Source of the DNA: Chlorops oryzae
Lineage: Eukaryota > Arthropoda > Insecta > Diptera > Chloropidae
DNA length: 64,000 bases
Assembly: GCA_020466095.1 (NCBI GenBank)
Contig: CM035807.1
Location: 56,962,555 to 57,026,554 of the forward strand
Direction of reading: 5' to 3'
Under the pieces are notes generated by a model. That model searched no databases. It was given only the letters and a program-made list of their open reading frames with translations, and had not been told where the DNA came from. Below are positions 1 to 9,271 of this stretch, piece after piece. Within the stretch, counting starts at the first letter, position 1. Each line of letters opens with the position of its first letter. The translations under genes were made by a program, and so were the position numbers.

Positions 1-479
1 TGGAGTGTGTTTTTATCACTATTTAATTTTTAATTTGATTATTTTTTTTTTTTTTTTTATAATTATTTTTTTTTTGCATACTTGTTCTTTTTTTTTTTTT
101 TTTTTTTTTTAATTATGGGTTTCTCATGTTCAATTTATTTATTATTTTTCTTTCTTTTCTTTTTTTCATTAAATATTTTCTTTGTTTCAACTGTCTCCCA
201 CCTGTAATTTACAAAAATTTTACTTACAGATAATAATCTATATTTTAATTTTATAATATAATAATTGTATAATATTCTTAATTATATAATTCAGTTTTAA
301 GCTACTAATTTTTCGATTTTTCTTACAACTATATACATATATGTTATCGAAATTTTAGTCTTTTATTGCAATTTAAATTTTTACTATTAGTATGATCTAT
401 TTAAATTTCATGATTTCGAACATTTTGAATTGTAAATTTTGTATGTTTTTTCCTCAGAATATTTTTCCATTCAAATATG

Positions 480-516
<37 letters not shown>

Positions 517-672
517 AAATAATTTTGAATGATTTTATATATTTTATATTTATAATTTTTTGAATAATTCGCTTTTCTTTTCTTTAAACTTTGAAGTGCA
601 ACTAGTGGGAAATAACTCCTTTTTTTATGTGAAGTGTAATGTCAAATTTTGTTAATTTAGATACTTGATTTT

Positions 673-705
<33 letters not shown>

Positions 706-988
706 TTTTTTTTTTTTATATTATATATGTATATCTCCAATTTCCTCTTATTTTTTTTTTTTAAATAATTTTTTCTTACCAATCACTCTTCCCCTCTTCT
801 TAGTTTGGAAACTAAATTAAATTTAGAAATTTCAACACTTTCAATTGAGTTTCCAAATTTTAGAAGGGAAATTTTACGTCTGATATCCATCGTTAAGCCT
901 CATTGGTCTTCCTGAAAAGAAAAAGAAAACATGTAATTATTCCCTACCTGTGCTACAACTATTCTTGTGTCCCTGCCTTTAGTTCATT
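1..988 (-). other. 3' untranslated tail of element A
   Basis: Extremely AT-rich sequence with poly-T runs, a TA microsatellite near 481-500 and an ATT repeat near 684-705. It is nearly identical to 16457-17424, the tail of element B, apart from run lengths and a short indel, so it belongs to the element. I see no ORF in it. Confidence 0.75.
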
Positions 989-1880
989 TCAAATCTTGTT
1001 ATATAATTCTCTTCCCTTCCTGTCCTTCCTAAGTCTAAATCGTCCATTACTTAATACAACTGCCCTCTTAAGGTATGTCCCTGGTAACCAATCGCGCCTA
1101 ACTTCTTCCCAAGCGGCGTTGACAATTTTTTTTATCGTCGACTGGGTTTTTGGACTCTGTATTTCGCTCTCGTACCCATGACATGGCGATTTCCGCCAGA
1201 AATTTTCTTGTGTATTTACAGTTTGATATTGAGAAGTTTGCGTGTTGGGGTTGAAAAGTCTCACCCTGGTTAAATACCTTTATGAAATTATTAAAGAACT
1301 TAATTATGAAGATTCCACAATCTATAGTGTTGGGTTGTTGTGGACAATTTGGATAGATCATAGGCATTGTTTTCTCATCGTAAATTTTCTTAGGGTCCTC
1401 ACAACTGACTTTTGACTCATCCGCAATGAATTCATGAATAAATTTTGTCGCGCACCTTGCTAAGTTTACGTGTGGCTGCAAAGAGTCCAACACGTAGATG
1501 TTTGGCCATGAAACAATGGCTAGCATCCAATGGTTTTCTTCTATTATCGGGATAATCAAATATTCAAAATGAAAAATATTTATTCGTCTTACAAAACTGT
1601 CCACTCGCATCCTGGGCACTACTTTGTTGAGACTTTGGCTCCATTCCTTTATACTGGGGTAGAAATGCGAATCAAATAAATGAACTTTCTTTCTGCCTTG
1701 GTTGCTTAGGCTTTGCCATGACCAAATTAAGAATGTGTTCAGAATATTGTCCCCTAGCCATCGGTCTGTGAGTAGGGAGGAAACGTCCGTCATAGTTACC
1801 AACTCGCGTCGCCTTTTAAATTGGCGTCGAATAACGTCCGTTTTGATTACCTTTGTGTTCATTATTATAGTTACCGTCAC
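989..1880 (-). pseudogene. Ulp1/SENP-like (C48) cysteine protease of element A
   Basis: The reading frame from 1880 gives about 260 residues of an adenain/Ulp1-fold protease. Visible catalytic features are His117 in EENHW, Asp132 in YVLDS, the oxyanion Gln in NCPQQ and Cys188 in TIDCG, in family order and spacing. Members of C48 process SUMO or remove it from targets. The start is ATG at 1880; the next in-frame ATG is close behind. The C-terminal stretch down to 989 is in another frame: copy A has eight T where copy B has seven at about 1127, which shifts the frame. The core catalytic domain is otherwise open. It lies downstream of env as the last gene of the element. Substrate is unknown; deSUMOylation is inferred from family membership. 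Confidence 0.85.
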
Positions 1881-2069
1881 CTTTCAGATATGTTTGCACT
1901 TTTAAAACAAATCGAAATTTTTAAACTGTCTTTGTCAACTCTGATTTTCGGCTGATTTAAAAAATGGTAAATATTTATGCTAAAGTTGTTCGTTTTCATA
2001 CTACGCCTCGATTAATGCCCTAATTTAAAAATATTGCAACATAAGCAAAAAATGTAAAAAAGTGATGTC

Positions 2070-2393
2070 GTATATGAAATAAGGTGCAATGGGACAGAAG
2101 GAGAGACATGCGGAATGGTCTACGTGGGAACAACAAAGAGGGCATTACAAACGAGAATCACGGAGCACAGGAACGACGCCAAGAAAGAAAAAGAAGCAAC
2201 AGCACTCTCACAGCACTTAAAGGAACATAAACATACAGCTGATTTCGAACAGGTGAAAATTTTAGACGTAGAGAAAAGGCAGAGCAAGAGACTGACATTG
2301 GAGAGCCTACGAATCCAACAGAGAGGAGAGCGCGCCATAAACAAAAAAGAAGACAAAGACAATACGAAATCAGTGTACTCAATGATCTTGTGA
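2070..2393 (+). pseudogene. GIY-YIG endonuclease domain of a Penelope-like element (C-terminal part only)
   Basis: The open frame reads CGMVYVGTTKRALQTR then a conserved Glu-His, matching the GIY-YIG nuclease core (G-hydrophobic-VY-VG, catalytic Arg in the helix, EH motif). In Penelope-like elements this domain follows the RT and nicks the target for reverse transcription. Only the endonuclease tail remains; RT is lost by 5' truncation. The tail is strongly charged and ends with a stop at 2393. It is in the opposite orientation to the host element. The frame is open from about 2070 with no start codon of its own, as expected for a truncated polyprotein. Confidence 0.82.
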
Positions 2394-2611
2394 TATTAGT
2401 ATGTAAACTGTGATATTAGGGTGTATAGTAATTATTTTATGTGATTATTTTTATTATTTTTACAATTCTGCACGAAACAATAGTTTTAAATGCAATTTTT
2501 GACAACATAAACTACTTTTTATGGCAAATTAAATAGTAAGTGTGGTAAAACAGAATTTTAAAGTAAATATATAAAAAAGTGTTCCATTTACAGTTCGAAG
2601 AAATAAAGAAA

Positions 2612-2662
2612 TATCTCCCCTGAAGATGTCGGCAAAGATCGACGAAACGTTGGGTTAATATG
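2612..2662 (+). ncRNA. Hammerhead-ribozyme-like motif of the Penelope fragment
   Basis: CTGAAGA at 2620-2626 is followed by a stem GTCG/CGAC (2628-2631 with 2640-2643) closed by an 8-base loop, then GAAAC at 2644-2648. This is the conserved catalytic core of a hammerhead, and Penelope-like elements are known to carry such motifs. Stem III would be very short and stem I is weak (ATAT/ATAT), so activity is uncertain. Confidence 0.6.
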
Positions 2663-2744
2663 AAATAAAGGAATTTTTATTTACATTTAGAAAGAAAAAA
2701 CAGGGACCAGGAAGCTCGATTAAAGAATACGTAAAAAATTAATA

Positions 2745-4030
2745 TTAAAGTCTTTTTCGTCTTCTTCCTCTTCTTTTAATTTTTTTATTTTTATTTTTTT
2801 TTTTAACCGTTTCTTCATTCTTGCTATATTCTTTAATAATTTCTTTTGCAGGGGTTTTCTCTCTTTTTATTCTATACAAAATGATTACAACTATGAAAAG
2901 AGTGACAAAAATTATTGTTGATACTAAGGCGCCTGAAATCATTTGTAGCTTCCGATGATAGGTGATTGCTTCTATCTCTTCGTTTGCTTTTTCTTGATTC
3001 AAAATTAAGTGCTCGAAATTTGGAACTTCTTGAAGTAAAATTGGGTTTCTTTCTTTGGGTACAATAAACATTTCTTTATATTCTGTAACCCTGGATTTAA
3101 ACTGAAACGAACCTATTTGTAGGGTGCAGTTTTGGAAATAAAGAAAATAGTGTCCTGTTACGTATTTTCGCCTGGCATCGCAGGTGCTATTAATAAGAGT
3201 TTCTTTCGCATTTATTAAAATAACTATATTCTCTTCTAACTCTATTATTTCTTCTTTAATATTTTTTGACAGAGAACATTTGCCTAACACAACACAATGC
3301 CTGCTTCGTTTCATGTTAAAAATTGACTGACCTAATCCGAAGGTGAATGTTTGGTTGTTTAGCTCTACGATTGTTTCGAGCCCAGCGACTATTTGTAATG
3401 AGCTTTCATTTGGTATTGGTACAAATAACGACTTTTCGATTTCTGTTATCGTGGTGGGTACTTTGATGACAAAAATAATTTTGTCATCTTTTGTTGCCAC
3501 GCCGAGTGTCATTTCCTTTAGTTTATTAATATTAATGTTGTACTCATTGATCTCTTCTCTTGATAATATTTCTGGATTAATGATTCCAGTCCTTGCGGAC
3601 GCAATATTTTTTTGAATCAATTCCGCTTGGTTTTTTAACATTTGAAGCCTAAACAGCAACCTAATTGCTAACTCTTCGGTCAGCACCTCGTTCTTGAATT
3701 CTGAGTAGTTCGTATAAAGTTCTTTTAGTATTTTTTGATCGGTTTTGACAAGGTTTTTTATTCTGCTCACCGACTCATTGAAATTATTGTTAATGCGGAT
3801 CTGTTGATTCATATTTCGAATTATTTGTTCATTGTTCGCATCTATTGTTGAGAGATGATCTTCAATACAATTTTGTGCAGAATGTAGTCATATCCAGTCA
3901 CTACCTCGGCTGTTCCAATTTTTATTTCGGCAAACCCCAAATTTGATTCGATCTTTTCCATATATAACTGCTGGTATGAGGTGACCGAGCTGACGAGACA
4001 TACGTGACATACAATGCCTAAAATTGAGAA
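2745..4030 (-). pseudogene. Env-like membrane glycoprotein of element A
   Basis: The main frame (2745-3812, 355 residues) ends with a transmembrane helix near residues 290-315 (ISGALVSTIIFVTLFIVV) and a short Lys/Arg-rich tail. The ectodomain has N-glycosylation sites (NNQT, NSTC, NCTL) and paired cysteines, and resembles the envelope proteins of insect errantiviruses, which descend from baculovirus-type F proteins. Further upstream, in another frame, lie a hydrophobic signal-like stretch and the conserved beginning of the ectodomain; a frameshift near 3885 separates them. A splice acceptor (TTAG) sits just before the hydrophobic stretch at 4031, so the gene was probably expressed from a spliced mRNA. 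No furin site is evident. Copy B has the same gene, truncated. Family placement is inference. Confidence 0.72.
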
Positions 4031-4487
4031 CTAATCCATGCCATTTGTTATGTTCTTGTCAAAAGTGTTGGTTGGCTATTTACATTGAACTTGAAAACTT
4101 TAAACTGTTGCATAATTAATTTTGAACTTGACCTGTTTTCCTTTCGACTGTCTTTTGTTTGTTTGAGTTCAATTATTAATTTCTTATTTTTTCCAATATT
4201 GCAATGTCAAGTGCACTATATTAAAAAAATGTGCTTGCTCATCAACATTTACTTCGCGGCTGGCTTCAACTGTTCAAAAATTAAAAAAAAAATTATTTTG
4301 CTTTTATTGTGTCTTCGCTTGTTTTGATATGCGAGCACTTTTGTCTTGAACAGAAAATTGTTAGTTTTTTATTTTTTTAAGATATGTAATTGTCGCGTGG
4401 TGGAGCTTAATTTCTGGTAGCGCCAGTTTGAAATAGGATCGCTTCGAAAATAAGAAAAAGCAAAGAATGAATTTATTCTATAAATTT
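4031..4487. other. Spacer between the PTP end of pol and env
   Basis: About 450 bases without a credible ORF on either strand. Its left edge holds the probable env splice acceptor (minus strand, GATTAG ending at 4031). Short ORFs across it have no recognisable features. Confidence 0.5.
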
Positions 4488-5560
4488 TCATTTAAGTAGT
4501 ACTTTAAGGCCCTGGTAACAAAATATGTATTGTGTTGCGTTTGGAATTGCTTGCGCCCTTTGTGCACGTATTTTGTTTACTATTTCCCGTACCTTTATGT
4601 TCTTTTTATTTTCTTTCAAATCTAAGGCGATATTTAAAGCTATAAAAACGCATGTTCTACCTATGCCTGCAGCGCAATGAACTATCATCGGCGGCGGATT
4701 TGTTATATTAGTAGTTAACCTCTTTTGATTTTCCTTAACTAATCTTATAAATTGCCATAATAATTTAGCATTTGGTATGCCTTGATCGGCCCAACACTTA
4801 AATTGCCAATGGTAAATTGTTCTAGAAGTTTCTGATTTTTGATCGTATAGTTCTAATTCCGTACAAACAAAATTCTTGTTTTCATTTTTATTGAGCGTTT
4901 TAACGCGAAATTGGGAAAATATTTTGGTGGAATTTACGTCAGCTTCCCAGTATCTAGCACACTCTCTCGACTTCGTGAGCATAACTATGGTATTACAATT
5001 TTGTTCCCATACCATTTGAAAGAAGTCTTGTATGGAATTTTCGAGAGGTCCCTGCGTAGCTATATACGCCTTCGTCTTTTTGTATCCATCCACAAAACTA
5101 GCATGAATATATCCTGATATATTTTCCTGATGTGGTGATAATTTTACACGACTGTGGTCAAAACAAGGTACGTTCTTATAGCGATTCTTTTCTGAATTTC
5201 TTAGAAAATGTTTAAAAGATCCCTTGACTGGGATTCGAATCAATTGTGCATGCTCTTCGGTTAGCTTGCGATTAATATCTTCTGCCTCTTTCCCTGCTTT
5301 TATGTATTGAATGTTCGCTTTTTCCTGGTTGACTTTTGACAAATTTCTGTGGAAGGTTTTTTCTTTGCCCTTGATTAAATATCTAGCATTTACAGAAGTG
5401 GGAAGTGATACAACTCTATAAGGTCCCTCCCAAATAGGCGAAAATTTATTCTTTCTGGTTTGGTTTTTCAGCCAGACCTTATCTCCTACCTTAAATTCTC
5501 TAATTTTCGATCCCTTATCATAGTATATTTTCGAATTTCCTTTTTCTTGATTTTGTCGAA
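4488..5560 (-). pseudogene. Integrase C-terminus continuing in frame into a classical protein tyrosine phosphatase domain (element A Pol)
   Basis: From 5560 the frame first encodes the integrase C-terminal region (DKVWLKNQTR, FSPIWEGPYRVV, KGKEKTFHRN) and then, without a stop or an ATG, a complete PTP ending at 4488. Numbering from the TTG at 5342, PTP features are the pTyr-loop motif NRYKNV at 53-58, the catalytic Asp loop WADQG at 184-188 (Ala replaces the usual Pro) and the signature VHCAAGIGRT with Cys223 and Arg229. All residues needed for phosphotyrosine hydrolysis are present. The sequence style (VPCFDHSRV, YIHASFVDGY, ATQGPL) is that of non-receptor PTPs, including the bracovirus group. 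The region is open throughout; the break that separates it from the rest of integrase lies at about 5575. Element D2 has the same order. PTP assignment is firm; its role in the element is unknown. Confidence 0.9.
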
Positions 5561-6748
5561 CTAATTCATGCGTTCTTTGAATCTGGTACTTAATATTTTC
5601 GAATAATCATCAATATTGTATAGAGGAGCGGGCTTTCTTTTTAGATTAATAGGTACATCAAAGTCGAAACCAAAAAGTGTTTTGCTAGGCGTTTGTTTCG
5701 TAGTGCTGTGTACAGTATTATTGTGTACATGCATGGCATGATGAAGCCAATCATCCCAATTTGTACCGTCTTCTTTCGCAAAAGTTCTTAAAAATTCGGC
5801 TAATGGTCTATGGCTTCTTTCTAAAGCACCATCGGCTTGCGGATGATATGGAGAAGTTTCTATTTTCTTAATTCCCATTAGCTTGCATACTTCCTTAAAA
5901 AGTTTTGAAGTGAAGTTTGTGCCATTGTCAGTGACAAGAATTCGTGGAATATTGAATTTTGAAATTACTTCTTTAAAGAACGCTTTTGCTACTGTCGATG
6001 ATTCTGCATCGGGAATGCCTGTACATATGAAAAATTTTGAAAAATCATCTAAAAATGTAAGAATATATTTATTGCCGCTTAAGGTGACTGGTAGGGGACC
6101 CACCATGTCCATATATATCTTATCAAAAGGACGTTGGGATATCTTTGTGAGAACCATCGGCATTTTCTCGACTTTTGAAATTTTATTTTTCTGACAAAGT
6201 TCACATGTTTTCACGTAATCTTTTATTTGTTTTTGCATGCCTTGCCACTTAAATTGTTTTCTAATTCGCAAAAACGTCTTCATTGTCCCTTTATGACCTC
6301 CTATGGGTGAATCATGAAATGTTTTAAGGACCTTTACAATCTCCTTTGGGTCAGTTAAAACTTGTGCCATGTCTTCTTCAATATTTTCATCAGTTATTTC
6401 ATCAGGGTTTTCTTTAGCCTGAGCTCTTGTTACTACAGATATTGTGCTGTCGATATTTGGAATTCTACTCAAAGCGTCAACGTTTTGATTATTTTTTCCC
6501 GGCTTATAAAAAATTTCAAAATCGTACTCTAAAAGTTTAAGGCGAAAACGACCTAGTCTCGAATCTTGTTCCTTTAAATTGGCTATACCTTTTAATGGCT
6601 TATGATCGGTGTATATTTTGAAAGGTCTCCCCAATAAATAGGTCCTAAAATTTTTCACAGCCCAAACTATTGCCAAAAGTTCTTTCTCAATTGTAGAATA
6701 TCGTTTCTCAGTTTCACTTAACGCTCTGCTGGCAAAATAAATAGGCAA
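5561..6748 (-). pseudogene. RNase H end and integrase core of element A
   Basis: A 395-residue open frame begins inside RNase H (YSTIEKELLAIVWAVK, YTDHKPL, DALSR), continues through a linker and enters integrase: HHCC zinc finger (His in FHDSPIGGHKG, Cys in CELC), then the DDE core with Asp in YMDMVGP, Asp in VTDNGTNF and Glu in ALERSH. These residues catalyse insertion of the cDNA. It ends prematurely at 5561 because one base is missing near 5575 relative to elements C and D2; the proper C-terminus continues at 5560 in another frame, fused to the PTP. A nonsense codon at about 6842 separates it from the upstream RT part. Confidence 0.88.
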
Positions 6749-8182
6749 ATCTTCCCCTGGTTCTCCTTGCGAGAGAACAGCTCCTAAGGCTTCATTACTA
6801 GCGTCTGTTGTTAGAACAAAAGTTTTCGAAAAATCTGGATATTAAAGTAAAGGAGGTGAGGTTACCGCAGCTTTAAGCTGTTCCATGGCCTTCTGACAAT
6901 CATTATTCCATTCAAACTTAACGTTTTTTCTTAATAATTTGTTTAGTGGAACTGAAATTTTTGCCGCATTTGGTATAAATTTGCGATAATAATTGTATAA
7001 TCCAAGGAAAGCTTGTAACTCTTTTACATTTCTGGGTGGTGATATTTTTTGTACACTTTCTACCTTTAGTGAATCTGGCATCACGCCTGATTCCGAACAT
7101 TTATGCCCTAAATATATAACTTCCTTTTTAAGAAATTGACATTTCTCTGTTTGAAGTTTTAAACTGTTATGTCTTAAGACTTCAAAAACCTTACATAATC
7201 GTTCTTCATGCTCTTCTAAATTCCTAGCATAAATAACGATATCATCAAGATAAACAAAACAATCAATTCCCTGCATCCAGTGAGAATGGTATTCATTATG
7301 CGTTGAAAGTATGCAGGTGCTCCCTTGAGCCAAAAAGTCATTCTGGTAAATTCAAAATGTCCCATTCCCGTGCTAAATGCTGTTTTCTCTTTATCTTTTT
7401 CTTCGATAAGCACTTGATGGTATCCGCTGGCTAAATCTAAAGTTGAAAAATACCTACTGCAACCCAACTGATCGAGAATTTCATCTATTCTCGGTATCGG
7501 AAAAACTTGTTTAACGGTAATATCGTTCAACTTTCGGAAATCTACCACAAGTCGCCATTTCTTTTTCCCATCGGCACCGGCCTTTTTCGGTACTAACAAT
7601 ATCGGAGAATTCCATAGTGACTTGCTTGGAGAAATAATGCCATCTTTAAGCATTTTGTCAACCTGTGAGATTATTTCTGTTTTATGCACTTCTGGTAGTC
7701 TATATTGCCTAATATTAACTGGTGGCTGCCCTGGCTCTGTTGCAATTTCGTGTTTAAGAACTGTCGTATATGAAAGCTTATCCTCACTCAAATGAAAAAT
7801 ATCAGAATGTTCTCTGAATACGCTCTTTATAGATTTTAATTCTTCTTCGTTTAAATTATTATCTAAACGTACTGTTTCCATAATCAATTGAAAACGATCA
7901 TTCATTTTCTCATCTTTTTTGACAAAATTTATCCCTGTTTTTCCTAACTCCTCATAATCCCTAAGAAGAGTGTAATTTAGCTCCTTTAGCTGTCCAAATT
8001 TTACATTTTTTCTACTTGCATTCAGAACTGGTACAAATCCCTTTCCCTTTTTGATTTTTGTTATTACATTTCCAACATATACTCCTTGCAAAATTTCTTG
8101 CTTATGTACCACTATATCTCCTGATTCAATATTAACCTTAATTGGAATTATTTTTGAAGTTCTAGCGTTTATCGTAATTGAC
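6749..8182 (-). pseudogene. Reverse transcriptase of element A, frameshifted
   Basis: Two open frames (7216-8112 and 6842-7333) carry the halves of a Ty3/gypsy RT. Visible motifs are ILLVPKKAGADGKKKWRLVV, PIPRIDEILDQLGCSRYF, STLDLASGYHQV and the catalytic YLDDIVIY. A frameshift near 7270 separates the fingers/palm from the YLDD part, the conserved FGL is WLK in this copy, and a TAA near 6842 replaces a Gln codon in the RNase H region. The upstream segment (8112 to about 8030) is a linker after the protease, entered through another frameshift near 8195. RT would copy the genomic RNA into cDNA, but this copy cannot make a full-length enzyme. Confidence 0.88.
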
Positions 8183-9271
8183 TCAACTACGCACTACAAC
8201 TCTAGTCTCTTGCTCTGAACAAAGTGGTAATCTTGCGATTTCCTTGCTATTTGCGAAAAATGAAATCGTCTTATTAACTCCATTCGTAACCGAACGGGGC
8301 CACAGTTCATCTCTACCCAAAAGTCCATCTGCTGGTATTTTGCTACCAAATGGAAGTACGTGCATATTGAAAATTAATGCTTTGTTTTCTTGGTGAGATA
8401 TCCTTACAGCTCCCTCTGAAGTAATACTACCACCAAATGCTCCACCTAATTGCTTAACCTCTGACCTGTCAACTTCAACTTCTTCTTTTAAGACTTCAGA
8501 TTTGAGCAAACTAGTGTCTGCCCCTGTATCGATAAGCAGAGTTTATTTATCATTTTTAGCTTGTCCACACGGAAATACTATAAATGCATCATCTGATCGA
8601 CATCCCTCATCTATGGTTAAAGAATTTGTTGAACTGTCAAAGTTGTTTAGTTTTAGGTCTTCGAGCAGCCTTTTCTTCTTAATTGACTCTGACTTACTCA
8701 ATTTTCTATTTAAATGCAATTCCATTGTTTTTCTTTCTAAAACAACTAAACCCTTTGAAAGCAGCTCTTGTAGACTAGTGCACAAAATAATCAACATACT
8801 TAATAGTATGATCCATCCCTTGGTGAAAAATTGCTTTACACATGAATCACTAGAATATGATATTTCATAAACATCTCGTGGATAGGTATACTCAATTACT
8901 TGTTCAGAAAATGTAACCTTCTTATTATTTTCTTTTCGCTTTCTAACGGAACATATAGGCTCGCTTAGCCTAACGTATGTTTTTTCATTCTCCTACATCT
9001 GCTCACTGCTACAGAGTGGCTGACTTTTGTTTATTTTAATAGTGGAGTCTTCGACTTCAATTTTATTTATATCCAGTTCCAATAGCGACTGTGACTGACA
9101 AGATAAGTTTGATTTTTCCTCTGTGCTTCTTTTTAAAATTTTTAATTCTATTTTCTTTAGTTCATTTTTCTGCACATTGCCGCCACCGGGTACTGGAATA
9201 GGCCTTAATTTTTCTAATCTATTATCGGCATTCCGGTCTACTGGCCTTGACCGGGCCGTGTATAGTTTTCC
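8183..9271 (-). pseudogene. N-terminal Pol region with membrane segment and retropepsin, element A
   Basis: This frame starts in the gag overlap (about 9271), -1 relative to gag. It encodes a basic/acidic linker with KKVTFSEQV (about 8920-8895), a hydrophobic stretch GWIILLSMLIILCTSL (about 8815-8770) that looks like a membrane helix, and then a retropepsin with active site IDTGADTSLL (about 8530) and ADGLLGRD (about 8330). Two in-frame stops (TAG near 8992, TAA near 8543 just before the active site) interrupt it. Retropepsin would cleave Gag and Pol. A membrane helix ahead of the protease is not a usual gypsy feature; element E has one in the same place. Confidence 0.78.

Larger units (their letters stand above)
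2052..2737 (+). mobile_element. 5'-truncated Penelope-like retroelement fragment
   Basis: Comparison with element B (18410-18435) shows that B reads straight through where A has about 690 extra bases between its Ulp1 and env genes, so this is a later insertion. It contains a GIY-YIG endonuclease end and a hammerhead-like motif, the two hallmarks of Penelope-like elements, and no RT. Boundaries are good to a few bases because both flanks are A-rich. Confidence 0.85.

Noticed and set aside
4488..5342. The PTP as a host gene or separate viral gene with its own start
   Set aside because: There is no ATG; the frame begins inside the integrase C-terminus and the same order occurs in D2, so it belongs to Pol.
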